A DNA stretch of 64,000 nucleotides, from positions 1 through 64,000 of the forward strand of contig JAPKAY010000013.1 of the NCBI GenBank assembly GCA_028825045.1, read 5' to 3'. This DNA is from Halioglobus sp. GTDB taxonomy: Bacteria; Pseudomonadota; Gammaproteobacteria; Pseudomonadales; Halieaceae. Below the pieces are notes generated by a model. The model did no database searches, was not told where the DNA came from, and saw only the letters and a list, made by a program, of their open reading frames with translations. A program made the translations under genes and the position numbers. This document shows positions 10,430 through 18,692 of the stretch, piece by piece (the stretch's first letter is position 1; every line of letters begins with the position of its first letter).

Positions 10430-10744
10430 CGAACTATTCCTTGAGTAATGCTCTTGGCGCTATCGTTAAGTCAGTACCCGATAGTCCTGTGCACCAGGTC
10501 GTGCCCCGCGAGCGTATGTTCTGCCAAGCAATTTCACTATAGGGCATCAACTTGTGCGTTGTTAGAGAAACACACTCAAATCCAGACTGAATTGATAGAT
10601 CTGTGCGCCAGATAACACTTCTTCACAGAGTGAGCGCAAATAGGCGCGCGTTCTCCCAGGAAAACTGTGATCAACAACACATAGCCACTATCAAAGGAAT
10701 AGCCTATTCTTTGTCTCCAGCTAATTCAAAAGAGTACTATCACT
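10430..10744. other. divergent intergenic region between malonyl-CoA decarboxylase and lipoprotein genes
   Basis: A 315-bp stretch with no convincing gene; the open frames here continue into the next genes in other frames and show no family features. Promoters for both flanking genes must lie here, but I cannot pick reliable -35/-10 pairs and see no strong palindrome. Confidence 0.5.
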
Positions 10745-11113
10745 ATGAAACAGCGGATCGCTCTTATCGTCCTGGCAATCAGCATGAGCCTTTTGGGTGC
10801 CTGTGCGCAATACGAAAGCAAACGCGGGGTCGAGGTCACTTGGCAGGAGAAAGCGACTTCGCAGCTGGTCAGCGGCAAAAGTACGCGGCGCGATGTCCTG
10901 GCGCTATTTGGGCCACCGTCACAAGTAATTGCACTCGATGGAGAATCGGCCTTGTACTACCTGTTCGAACACTCCGAAGGAGAGGGGCTGATTCTAATAG
11001 TGTACAACCGAATGCGCATCGACACTCGCTATGACAGGGCCATATTCTTCTTTGACGAAGACGACGTTCTAACCGAATTTGCCACGCGACTCTACCCCGC
11101 CGATGAAAGCTAA
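10745..11113 (+). CDS. small lipoprotein with SmpA/BamE-like region
   Basis: A 122-residue envelope lipoprotein: hydrophobic signal, lipobox LGAC (Cys20), then a short domain containing LVSGKSTRRDVLALFGPP, the pattern seen in SmpA/OmlA (BamE-like) domains, and a beta-rich end. Its stop codon overlaps the next gene's start by 11 bp, so the two lipoproteins are made from one transcript. It is unlikely to be BamE itself because it lacks the usual gene neighbours (fur, recN). The precise role is unknown. Confidence 0.72.
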   Translation: MKQRIALIVLAISMSLLGACAQYESKRGVEVTWQEKATSQLVSGKSTRRDVLALFGPPSQVIALDGESALYYLFEHSEGEGLILIVYNRMRIDTRYDRAIFFFDEDDVLTEFATRLYPADES

Positions 11114-11699
11114 ATCAATCACTTTTCCCTGCTTGCTACTAGCATGCCTGCTGTTATCAGCTTGCTCACAGTGGCGCTATAATCTTGGCACGCCGCTTTT
11201 GCATACCGAGTTACCGCAACAGAACACATCACTTAAGCAGGCACTAGATTTGCTCGGACCTCCATTTCGAATGACCACAACAGACAACGGGTTTGTGTTG
11301 GCCTGGGAGCACTGGCACATTCGTGAGGACGCCATTGGTATCCGTCTGGGGGTACTGGGTGCCGACTTTCTGTCAGCGGATTGGGGAGAGATGCGCGTCA
11401 AAGGAGAGTTTCTATTACTGACGTTTAATAAACAGCACTTGCTCTCCAGCGCAACACACTCGGAGTGGGACAACTACGGCGGCGGCGGAAAATCGATTCA
11501 ACCGATGTTTGGGTTTGTTTCAGTTGTAGATGCGGACGACCTCACAAAACCATTACCACAGCACGAGTGGGGTGGAACACTTCTGCAAAGCCTTCCCCGC
11601 ACACTGAATATCAACTCCAATCTGGACAGTGGCCAAAACGGTTTACAGCAACGCGGCACACCCACCGCGGTAGGGCAGCACGCACTGCAGATAGACTAA
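11103..11699 (+). CDS. lipoprotein of unknown function
   Basis: A 198-residue protein with a hydrophobic signal and lipobox LSAC (Cys21). The body includes LKQALDLLGPPFRM, which echoes the GPP turn of the preceding lipoprotein, so the two may be distant relatives with SmpA-like folds. The start at 11103 is an ATG inside the end of the upstream gene (11-bp overlap, translational coupling likely); an in-frame ATG at 11079 would precede the signal peptide with an unlikely polar stretch. No function can be assigned. Confidence 0.68.
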   Translation: MKAKSITFPCLLLACLLLSACSQWRYNLGTPLLHTELPQQNTSLKQALDLLGPPFRMTTTDNGFVLAWEHWHIREDAIGIRLGVLGADFLSADWGEMRVKGEFLLLTFNKQHLLSSATHSEWDNYGGGGKSIQPMFGFVSVVDADDLTKPLPQHEWGGTLLQSLPRTLNINSNLDSGQNGLQQRGTPTAVGQHALQID

Positions 11700-11770
11700 C
11701 TCTGCGCAGGGCAGAGTGGGCGTCGTTAGCTTAGCGCTGAGTCTTTTCCAACACGGCAACGCTTTTGGTT

Positions 11771-12409
11771 CTATCTTCCGGTTAAGGTACGAAATAAAAT
11801 CCGCGCCGAGGTATTTACCAGGTCATCCAAAGAGACCCCATCACTCTCTACTACTTTGTGATACGCCGCCAGTCGATCAAGAATGGCGCACATAGCCAGT
11901 GCTGCGCTACCAGGCACAATAGCTACCTCTTTTTTACTAGCTCCATTGCGTTCCATTTGCGACACCATCGCCCCCAGAATAGGTTCCATCGCCGCACGCC
12001 TCAATTTCATAAAGCGCTTGTCGCCTTCATCGGCGGCCAGATTGCGAATTCGAAGTATTGGACCATGTTCGTCCCAGTAGTCCATAAAGAAGAGAACGAC
12101 TTCCCGAGCAAGGCGCTGCCCCTCCTTCCCTCGCCAGACGCCCGAAAACAGTTCCAGCAACTCCGAAAGATCCTCATTGGCCTCAGCAGCGAGCTGCAAT
12201 ACAACATCTTCGACATCGCAAAAGTACTGGTAAATTGTAGCCGGCGATGTTCCCACAGAGCGGGCAATATCCGCCACCCGAAGTTCGCGCAAGCCACGCT
12301 CCTCAAGCAGTTCCCGAGTTGCATCCAGAATGCGACGACGCTTCTGAACAGCGCGCGCACCCAGGGGCCGACCATTGAGGTCGACTATGGACTTACCAGA
12401 GACGCTCAA
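11771..12409 (-). CDS. TetR/AcrR family transcriptional regulator
   Basis: A 212-residue TetR-type regulator. The helix-turn-helix is VADIARSVGTSPATIYQYF (about residues 44-62), preceded by an unusual conserved lead GRPLGARAVQKRRRILDAT. The C-terminal ligand domain is similar to that of the other TetR gene at 39869, including the ending TLTGR, so the two are paralogues. It lies 87 bp downstream of the amidohydrolase gene on the same strand. Candidate DNA targets are the perfect palindrome before that amidohydrolase (13867-13891) or the recurring 16-bp catabolic motif; neither link is shown. Confidence 0.9.
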   Translation of the reverse strand: MSVSGKSIVDLNGRPLGARAVQKRRRILDATRELLEERGLRELRVADIARSVGTSPATIYQYFCDVEDVVLQLAAEANEDLSELLELFSGVWRGKEGQRLAREVVLFFMDYWDEHGPILRIRNLAADEGDKRFMKLRRAAMEPILGAMVSQMERNGASKKEVAIVPGSAALAMCAILDRLAAYHKVVESDGVSLDDLVNTSARILFRTLTGR

Positions 12410-12496
12410 TAGTCACTCCATCACATGGCGTACTAAAGCCCAAGTGAAAGTACTCCACTTGATTCAGGTTTGCGCGACAACACTTCTCCGCCACAA

Positions 12497-13801
12497 TTAA
12501 CGCTCTACAAATGCATCCGCTAATTGCTTCATGATGTCACCTGCGGTGACGATGCGCCCGCCCTCTTCATGAGGCGACATACCGCCGCCACCTTTCATCA
12601 GGGAGAGGTCGACATTTTTCGCTTCGCTCCTCAGCGCCGCGACGGTGCAACGCTCTTTGGGACGCGAAGTCTGAAAGTCCCATTCAAATGCCCGCATGGC
12701 ATTTTCGTGGGTCATCGCATTGATATCATCATCGGAAACATCATCCAGACTTTCCCATAGTGTTTCAGGTGCGAGTGGCCAGGTTGTGTCTGAATGTGGG
12801 TAGTCACATTCCCACATAATCGTTTCAACACCTATCAGGTCACGCAGGCGAACACCCGCCTTGTCATCAATAAAGCAGTTATAGATATGCTCACGAAACA
12901 CCTCGCTAGGCAATTTGTCTCCAAAGTCCTGATGGGTCCATGCACGATGATGACGGTAGGTGTAATCGGCCCGCTCAAGAAAATACGGTACCCAGCCAAT
13001 ACCACCCTCTGAGAGGGCGAACTTTAATGTCGGATATTTGCGTAGCAGAGTTGAGAACAGAAGATCTGCCGCCAAATTAACGATACTGATCGGCGTGGTG
13101 GCGATCATCACTTCCACGGGCGAATCCATACTTGGAAACACCATGCCACCACCCGATCCGATATGAATGAGAACGGTAACTCCCTCATCCACACATGCCT
13201 GCCAGAAGGGCTCCCAGTGATCTGAGTGTATGCTGGGCATATTAAGTTTTTCAGGGTTCTCAGTGAAGCTGACAGCTCGGCAGCCCTTTCGGGCCACACG
13301 CCGCACTTCTTCCGCCATCAATTGCGGGTCCCATACCGGTGGCATGGAGAGGGGAATAAATCGATCAGGGTGGCTGCCCGCCCACTCGTCAATGTGCCAG
13401 TCGTTATAGGCCTGCAACATCACCCGGGCGAGCGTCTTGTCCTCACAGGATGACCACAGCTGCCCGACGAAACCTGGAAAGGAGGGAAAACAGATGGATC
13501 CCAGCACGCCATTGGCATTCATGTCTGCCACTCGAGCATCCACGTCGTAACAGCCTTTGCGTAATTGGTCGTATGAAGTGGGCTCCACGCCGTACTCTTC
13601 CGGCACCCGGCCCACCACGGCATTCAAGCCAATATTGGGCAGCTTCTGTCCGTTGAACTCCCAAACGTCGCAACCACTGGGCAGACGGGACACTTTAGGG
13701 GCCTTCGCCAGATACTCTGCGGTAAGGTGGTTCTTGAACATATCCGGCGGTTCAACGACATGATCATCCACACTGACGAGTATCATCTCTTCCATTTGCA
13801 T
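12497..13801 (-). CDS. amidohydrolase-2 family metal-dependent hydrolase/decarboxylase
   Basis: A 434-residue TIM-barrel amidohydrolase of the ACMSD (aminocarboxymuconate-semialdehyde decarboxylase) type. Metal-site motifs: DDHVVEPPDMF near the N-terminus, a histidine in VLIHIGSGGG, and ECDYPHSDTTWP near the C-terminus. Members decarboxylate or hydrolyse ring-cleavage or other acid products. The ATG at 13801 is preceded by AGGAG with 8-nt spacing. A perfect 25-bp palindrome lies 66 bp upstream. A related but shorter paralogue is at 56798. Both sit among acyl-CoA catabolic genes, so a role in the same pathway is likely, substrate unknown. Confidence 0.88.
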   Translation of the reverse strand: MQMEEMILVSVDDHVVEPPDMFKNHLTAEYLAKAPKVSRLPSGCDVWEFNGQKLPNIGLNAVVGRVPEEYGVEPTSYDQLRKGCYDVDARVADMNANGVLGSICFPSFPGFVGQLWSSCEDKTLARVMLQAYNDWHIDEWAGSHPDRFIPLSMPPVWDPQLMAEEVRRVARKGCRAVSFTENPEKLNMPSIHSDHWEPFWQACVDEGVTVLIHIGSGGGMVFPSMDSPVEVMIATTPISIVNLAADLLFSTLLRKYPTLKFALSEGGIGWVPYFLERADYTYRHHRAWTHQDFGDKLPSEVFREHIYNCFIDDKAGVRLRDLIGVETIMWECDYPHSDTTWPLAPETLWESLDDVSDDDINAMTHENAMRAFEWDFQTSRPKERCTVAALRSEAKNVDLSLMKGGGGMSPHEEGGRIVTAGDIMKQLADAFVER

Positions 13802-13866
13802 GTTTGGGTCTCCTGTAACCGGGCAGTAACCTGCCTGGACTGAACACTGGATCGGGCCTGGCCAAG

Positions 13867-13891
13867 ATTATCTGACGAACCGTCAGATAAT
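13867..13891. promoter_or_regulatory. perfect 25-bp palindrome, likely operator
   Basis: Arms ATTATCTGACG and CGTCAGATAAT are exact reverse complements around a 3-bp centre AAC. It lies 66 bp before the start of the amidohydrolase gene at 12497-13801. Its size and symmetry fit a TetR-family operator; the TetR gene two places downstream (11771) is the natural candidate. Regulator identity is inference. Confidence 0.7.
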
Positions 13892-13949
13892 GCAATACTG
13901 GTGAACATCCAGCATGGTCCCATTTAAAAATGCATGGTCTAAAGAAGAG

Positions 13950-14032
13950 TAAGGCGTGTATCCGTCGGTGGGACCACCTGGCGAATACTATGTGTGCTGT
14001 TAGGCGTGTCCCAGCAATGGATACACGCCTTA
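13950..14032. repeat. long inverted repeat, 14-bp perfect arms with internal hairpin
   Basis: Arms TAAGGCGTGTATCC (13950-13963) and GGATACACGCCTTA (14019-14032) are exact reverse complements around a 55-nt loop. Inside the loop are a second small hairpin, GGTGG/CCACC (13967-13978), and a partial direct copy of the left arm (AGGCGTGT at 14002-14009). It lies 47 bp after the stop of the CaiB-like gene on the minus strand and may act as a structured terminator or be a remnant of a small repeat element. It has no T-run like an intrinsic terminator and does not match attC or REP consensus that I know. Confidence 0.65.
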
Positions 14033-14078
14033 TCCTCCGCCTCGCGGCAATACTCAAAACTGAGCCAATACCGAAAAG

Positions 14079-15299
14079 TCAGGCGATCACCCCCGCTACC
14101 TTTAGTTCGATCATCCTCTTAGCATCTATCCCGGCCTCTAAAAGAATTTCGTCACAGTGCTCGTTAAACTCGGGAGCTCGCGCCGTGCTAGATGGGATCT
14201 GGTCGAACTGCACCGGCGTTGATACCATTTCGAAATCAATTCCCTCGCTGGTAGTAGCACTTGTGATGTAGCCATTTGCACGTACCTGTGGATCATCGGC
14301 TACCTCAACGCTGTTCTGAACTGGCGCCCACTGACCTTTGAGGGTTTGGAACTTTTCAGTCCACTGCGCCAGCGTATGCTTCGCGATTTCTTCGCGGATG
14401 ATATCTCCTGCAGCGCCTGTATTTGTTGCGAGTTTTTCTACCGAGTTGAAGCGCTCGTCCTCAACAAGGTCTGCCCGATCAATGTGCTGACAAAAATCTG
14501 GCCAGTAGTGAAATCCTTGTAACATGACCAGGGAGATAAAGCGCTCGTCCGAAGTTTGGTAAATTCCGGTCAATGGATTGCTCGAACCCGCCCCACCCCC
14601 ACCACCCAGACTCCACGGCTTTCCAGTTTGACCCGATAGTGCAATTGTTGGTCCCAGCGACCAGACTCCCGCAGCGAGCAGCGATACATCGACCACCGAG
14701 GGCTCCCCGGTGCGCTCACGCTTAAAGAGTGCGGCAGAAATTCCACCGGCGATCGTCATTCCACCGATAGAATCGCCAAAGCCAGGACCCGGCTGCGGCA
14801 GTACAAAGCCCATCCCTGGAGGGCTCACACTGTAAGCACAACCGCTGCGACACCAGAAACTGGTCATGTCGTACCCGCCGCGATTACCGTCCGGCCCTCG
14901 CGGACCAGATGCTGTCCCGCGCACATAAATAATATCCGGGTTATGTTTACGAATATCCTCTACATCGATGTTTAATTTCTCCAATACCTCAGGCAGCTTA
15001 TTGGTGAGGAATACATCGCAGGTTTTCGCTAACTGATACAGCACCTGCACACCCTCTTCACTCCCAAGATCTAGACCAATCGAGCGTTTCCCGCGGTTCG
15101 AATGTTCATTGAGCACATGAACACCCTTGGACAAATCCAATACGCCAGTGCTGCCCAGACCGCGCATTGCGTCCCCGCGAAGGTGATGCTCTACCTTAAT
15201 CACATCGGCGCCCCAATCGGACAGGATGGCAGAGGCCGCAGGCACAAACATATGCTCGGCAACCTCAAGTACTCGAACACCTTTCATAACATCAGACAT
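14079..15299 (-). CDS. CaiB/BaiF family (class III) CoA-transferase
   Basis: A 406-residue CoA-transferase that moves CoA between acids, here probably to activate a catabolic substrate. Typical opening: GVRVLEVAEHMFVPAASAILSDWGADVIKVE; the catalytic aspartate is in GDSIGG (about residue 175); a glycine-rich loop SLGGGGGAGSSNPL lies centrally. It is the only gene of its transcript unit, with a long upstream gap that contains one copy of the recurring 16-bp palindrome 135 bp before the start. A second CaiB-like gene is at 30446. Confidence 0.92.
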   Translation of the reverse strand: MSDVMKGVRVLEVAEHMFVPAASAILSDWGADVIKVEHHLRGDAMRGLGSTGVLDLSKGVHVLNEHSNRGKRSIGLDLGSEEGVQVLYQLAKTCDVFLTNKLPEVLEKLNIDVEDIRKHNPDIIYVRGTASGPRGPDGNRGGYDMTSFWCRSGCAYSVSPPGMGFVLPQPGPGFGDSIGGMTIAGGISAALFKRERTGEPSVVDVSLLAAGVWSLGPTIALSGQTGKPWSLGGGGGAGSSNPLTGIYQTSDERFISLVMLQGFHYWPDFCQHIDRADLVEDERFNSVEKLATNTGAAGDIIREEIAKHTLAQWTEKFQTLKGQWAPVQNSVEVADDPQVRANGYITSATTSEGIDFEMVSTPVQFDQIPSSTARAPEFNEHCDEILLEAGIDAKRMIELKVAGVIA

Positions 15300-15819
15300 G
15301 GTTTACATCCTATTCTTGGCTGCCTGCAATTTGCTAATACACCCAGCAAGTACATACGAGATTGCTTGACTATTACGCGTGAAACCACTGTAACTATAGC
15401 TAAAAAAGTATCGCATGCATCGGAAATGTTTTACAAGGTATTTGTCTTGTAATACACTTTTGCGACGGCTTTCCCCCGCTGTCTTACGCCGCACAAAGCT
15501 CCCGGAGCTCGCTAATGGATTACCCCTATCCGCCTGACACTCTGCTCTTGCGCCAAATAGTCGGGCAATGGTTAGCATACAACCTGGATGAGCTCGCCTC
15601 GGAGACCTTTCCACAAGTCACCACTATGCCCTACAAATATTTGGGCGTGCCAGATTAACCTGAGAGTATGATATTCAGCTATTCTATAAACGATGACTCT
15701 GGCGGCCAATGACCTGTGTTAACAGTATGTTCTGGCTGGGGGAACCGGCAAAACTAGTCATTGATACTCAGCCGCCTGCAATCACTGCACAATAATCCTA
15801 TCCGAGAGGAGTAAGCAAT
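15300..15819. other. divergent intergenic region, CaiB-like / crotonase genes
   Basis: A 520-bp region without a credible gene; a minus-strand open frame (15303-15614) is arginine-rich with no family features and no ribosome binding site. It holds the 16-bp palindrome at 15434-15449 and the promoters of the two flanking genes. A GAGAGGAG ribosome binding site precedes the TTG start at 15820. Confidence 0.55.
15434..15449. promoter_or_regulatory. recurring 16-bp palindrome, site 1
   Basis: CAAGGTA-TT-TGTCTTG on the plus strand, flanked by TTA/TAA so that TTACAAG...CTTGTAA pairs exactly. It is 135 bp upstream of the CaiB-like gene (minus strand) and 370 bp upstream of the crotonase gene (plus strand). 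One of seven related sites in promoter regions of this island. Confidence 0.65.
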
Positions 15820-16614
15820 TTGGACTATACAAGCTACGCTGACAACAACCATCTGCTAGTGCGCATTGAAAATCGAGTTGCTGTTGTCACCTTGAATCGA
15901 GCCGAGGTGCACAATGCGGTCAACCATGCCGTGCACGTCGGACTCGAATCCATATTTCGTGATCTGGCCCGGGATCCGGACGTGGGCGCAATTGTTATCA
16001 CGGGCGCAGGGAAATCCTTCTGCGCCGGCGGCGACCTAAAAGGCTATGGCAACGAAGACGAACGGCCCATTGATCAATTGCGAGGTACCCGCTATCTGGT
16101 ACAGGAAATGATTGGCTGTGAGGCACCCATCATCGCGGCGGTGAACGGCACGGCTGCAGGCCTAGGTGCCACCATCGCTCTCTTGTCAGATGTTATTTAT
16201 ATGGCCGATACCGCACGCATTGGTGACACGCATGTAAAAATGGGCTTAGTGGCCGGAGATGGCGGCGCTGTTATCTGGCCACTGCTAATCGGCCCACACC
16301 GTGCAAAGGAGTTGCTGATGTCCGGAAAACTTGTGAGCGGCACCGAGGCCGCAAGGATGGGACTCATCAACCACTGCGTCCCCGCTGAAAGCCTGATTGA
16401 CGAGGCTGTCGCATTTGCCACTGAACTTGCACACGGACCCATCGCCGCCATTCGCTGGACCAAGATGGCCATTAATCAGGGGATACAACACAGCATTAAT
16501 ACCACTCTAAATTTTTCCGTAGCGGCAGAGCACCTGAGCGCACATACCGAAGATATGCGCGAGGCGGCTACGGCTTTTGCAGAAAAACGAAAGCCGAAAT
16601 TCACCGGGAAATAA
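15820..16614 (+). CDS. enoyl-CoA hydratase/isomerase family protein
   Basis: A 264-residue crotonase. GAGKSFCAGGDLKGYG and AAVNGTAAGLGATIALLSDV are the oxyanion-hole/CoA-binding motifs. The family's catalytic-glutamate positions read HVKMGLVAGDGGAVIWP, so the first glutamate of classic hydratases (PE) is replaced by a lysine/valine region and the chemistry may differ from simple hydration. It starts with TTG at 15820, eight bases or so after GAGAGGAG; no ATG nearby would keep the conserved N-terminus. It converges with the LLM oxidoreductase gene, with only 4 bp between the stops. Confidence 0.88.
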   Translation: MDYTSYADNNHLLVRIENRVAVVTLNRAEVHNAVNHAVHVGLESIFRDLARDPDVGAIVITGAGKSFCAGGDLKGYGNEDERPIDQLRGTRYLVQEMIGCEAPIIAAVNGTAAGLGATIALLSDVIYMADTARIGDTHVKMGLVAGDGGAVIWPLLIGPHRAKELLMSGKLVSGTEAARMGLINHCVPAESLIDEAVAFATELAHGPIAAIRWTKMAINQGIQHSINTTLNFSVAAEHLSAHTEDMREAATAFAEKRKPKFTGK

Positions 16615-16618
16615 AGCA

Positions 16619-17482
16619 TCAAACCCGGTCTAGCACCTGCTCCGCAAAATGTTGCAGCCCAGTAACCGCCTGACTGCCGCGCTCCCAGGGACAGACCACC
16701 AGACGAGTCACTCCCAGGTCTTCCCATCGTCGCAGTTCATCGTAGCTAGGCGCCTCCGAAGCGGTAATAATCTCCAAGTGCTCCGGGTTTCGGCCCTCAG
16801 CGGCGACAATTTCACGCAGTGCTTTCAGCACCGGCTTTACCGTATCCAAGGTATGGCCAATGCCATACCAACCATCCCCATGACGAGCGACGCGCCGCAG
16901 TGCAGCAGCGGATTCACCCCCGACGTGAATTGGCGGATGCGGTCGTTGCACCGGTTTGGGTTCAAATTTAACAGCGTCGAATTGATAAAACTCTCCGGCG
17001 TGCGCAATAGATTCTTCAGTCCACAGACGTTTGCACACCTGCAGTACTTCGTCGAGGCGACGCCCTCGGGACGAAGCGTCGAAACCCGCAGCCTCCCATT
17101 CACTTCGCAGCCAACCGGCCCCTATACCAATTTCTGCGCGGCCACCGGACACTATATCCAACGTTTGGATTGCCCGAGCCGCGACAAACGGATGACGCAA
17201 TCCCATAAGATAAACATTGGTACCAAGGCGAATCCTGCTGGTTCGGCCTGCCAGAAAAGCAAGATAGGAAAACACGTCAAACAGCGGTGTGTCGGGCGGA
17301 ACGGGGGGGTGAGCGGGCTCGTCTTTTGAAGCTGCAAAGGGCGAACCGGCCATCTCCAGCGGAAATACCAGATGCTCAGGCATCCACAGAGACTCGTAAC
17401 CCAGTTCGTCCGCGGCAACAGCAACTTCCTCGAAATAGCGCGGATTCAACATCCCGATGGAGGTGCCTACCTTGATCGCCAT
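16619..17482 (-). CDS. LLM-class (F420-dependent-type) oxidoreductase
   Basis: A 287-residue luciferase-like TIM-barrel flavin/F420 enzyme. Visible family blocks: GYESLWMPEHLVFP, LGTNVYLMGLRHP, SGGRAEIGIGAGWLRSEWEAAGF, and HPPIHVGGESAAALRRVARHGDGW. This resembles the TIGR03619-type subfamily that is expanded in mycobacteria. Members either use F420 or FMN; sequence alone does not settle it. It is divergently placed to the ACAD pair at 17646-19856, with one copy of the 16-bp palindrome between them, so it is probably regulated together with them. Confidence 0.88.
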   Translation of the reverse strand: MAIKVGTSIGMLNPRYFEEVAVAADELGYESLWMPEHLVFPLEMAGSPFAASKDEPAHPPVPPDTPLFDVFSYLAFLAGRTSRIRLGTNVYLMGLRHPFVAARAIQTLDIVSGGRAEIGIGAGWLRSEWEAAGFDASSRGRRLDEVLQVCKRLWTEESIAHAGEFYQFDAVKFEPKPVQRPHPPIHVGGESAAALRRVARHGDGWYGIGHTLDTVKPVLKALREIVAAEGRNPEHLEIITASEAPSYDELRRWEDLGVTRLVVCPWERGSQAVTGLQHFAEQVLDRV

Positions 17483-17547
17483 AAATCCCCACCTTCTATC
17501 TCAACATCCCCGGATGTTATCACGAGCCCCCTGATACAATACTTTAT

Positions 17548-17563
17548 TATGACTGATGCCTTA
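17548..17563. promoter_or_regulatory. recurring 16-bp palindrome, site 2
   Basis: TATGACT-GA-TGCCTTA on the plus strand: 10 of 14 half-site positions match the consensus CAAGACA-NN-TGYCTTG. It is 66 bp before the LLM oxidoreductase start (minus strand) and 83 bp before the ACAD gene at 17646 (plus strand), a divergent promoter position. This is the weakest of the seven sites. Confidence 0.5.
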
Positions 17564-17645
17564 TAATAGATTTGACCACCGTCTCTCGCAGAGCCCTGCC
17601 AGATGATGCTAAGGTTTACCTAATTACGCTGGATTTGATCCGATT

Positions 17646-18677
17646 ATGGACTTGCTCCCAACACAAGAACAACAACAGATCATCGATACGGCTGCGAGCT
17701 TTCTGGCGAATGAATTTCCGATAAACCAATTACTTGGTGCGCCAAATTCAGACACCCGGGTAAGTCGTGAGCATCTTCAAAAGATCGCACAGCTGGGATG
17801 GCTCGGTATCGGCCTCCCCGAGGAACTGCAAGGCGTCGGTTACGGCCTCTCAGAAGAAGTGCTGTTGTTTGTCGAACTGGGACGCAACCTGATGCCACCC
17901 TCGCTATTGGGCAGCGTACTGGGTGGACGCCTGACCGGACTATCCGGTGAGCATGATCGGATGCGCTCATTGCTCGACGGAGATATCAAAGTCGCGTTGG
18001 CAATCTCGCTCCCCGGTAGTGAAACGAAGATAGGGGAATCGATCAGCGGTGAGTTCCTGATTTACGAACCGCATGAAGCCGATCTCTTGTTGGTTGCGGA
18101 TGAGGGGGGAGCCGCTTTGCTGCCACTTAAATCGGTGCAGACGACAGAGGATGATCGCTGTATTGACGAAACGCTCGGGGTTTCCAGCGCGATCGCGAAA
18201 AACGTACCTGTCTTATGTTACTTGCCGGCGGAAAACGACAATCTATTTTTACGCGGCACCATCTTAGTGTCAGCAATGCTTCTGGGCATTGCCGAGGCCA
18301 CTCTCGCCCGATCCGTAGATTACGCAAAACAACGCGAACAGTTTGGAAAAGTGATTGGCAGCTTTCAGGCCATCAAACACTACTGCGCAGAAATGGCTGT
18401 GCGCTGTGAATCAGTACGCTCTATGTTATATCACACCAGCATTACCTTTCAGGCTCAGTCACCAGCCGGAGTATTTGATGCGTGCTCGTTAAAAGCTTTA
18501 GCGATCGAGGCGGCGCAATACAATGCCAATACTGCAATACAAATTCACGGTGGCATGGGATTTACCAGGGAGATGGATATACATTTGTTCGTGAAGCGCG
18601 CGCAAGCCCTGGGCACGCTATTTGGCGGCGAGCGCTACCACCTACGTCGGCTGCTTTGTGAGCCGGTGGTGGACTAG
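17646..18677 (+). CDS. acyl-CoA dehydrogenase, short (alpha-type) subunit
   Basis: A 343-residue ACAD, shorter than the usual 380-400. Recognisable are QLGWLGIGLPEELQGVGYGL near the N-terminus, the VDYAKQREQFGKVIGSFQAIKH helix, and IQIHGGMGFTREMDIHLFVKRA near the C-terminus. The middle beta-domain is shortened and lacks a clear FAD-contacting T-E-P-x-A-G-S/T-D motif, which suggests a partner subunit supplies that part. The next gene, 15 bp on, is a full-length ACAD, so the two may form an alpha2-beta2 heterotetramer like ChsE1-ChsE2 of steroid side-chain oxidation; this is inference. Confidence 0.88.
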   Translation: MDLLPTQEQQQIIDTAASFLANEFPINQLLGAPNSDTRVSREHLQKIAQLGWLGIGLPEELQGVGYGLSEEVLLFVELGRNLMPPSLLGSVLGGRLTGLSGEHDRMRSLLDGDIKVALAISLPGSETKIGESISGEFLIYEPHEADLLLVADEGGAALLPLKSVQTTEDDRCIDETLGVSSAIAKNVPVLCYLPAENDNLFLRGTILVSAMLLGIAEATLARSVDYAKQREQFGKVIGSFQAIKHYCAEMAVRCESVRSMLYHTSITFQAQSPAGVFDACSLKALAIEAAQYNANTAIQIHGGMGFTREMDIHLFVKRAQALGTLFGGERYHLRRLLCEPVVD

Positions 18678-18692
18678 TTTGAGGGTTGCACC

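Noticed and set aside
12441..12461. CAAGTG/CACTTG inverted repeat upstream of the first TetR gene
   Set aside because: Only 6-bp arms with a 9-bp gap; could be an operator but not distinguishable from chance.
15303..15614. Minus-strand open frame of 103 codons in the CaiB/crotonase gap
   Set aside because: No ribosome binding site, arginine- and serine-rich sequence without family features, and it covers the operator site; more likely chance.
16649..17329. Plus-strand open frame of 226 codons opposite the LLM oxidoreductase
   Set aside because: Antisense shadow of a well-supported gene; no recognisable features.
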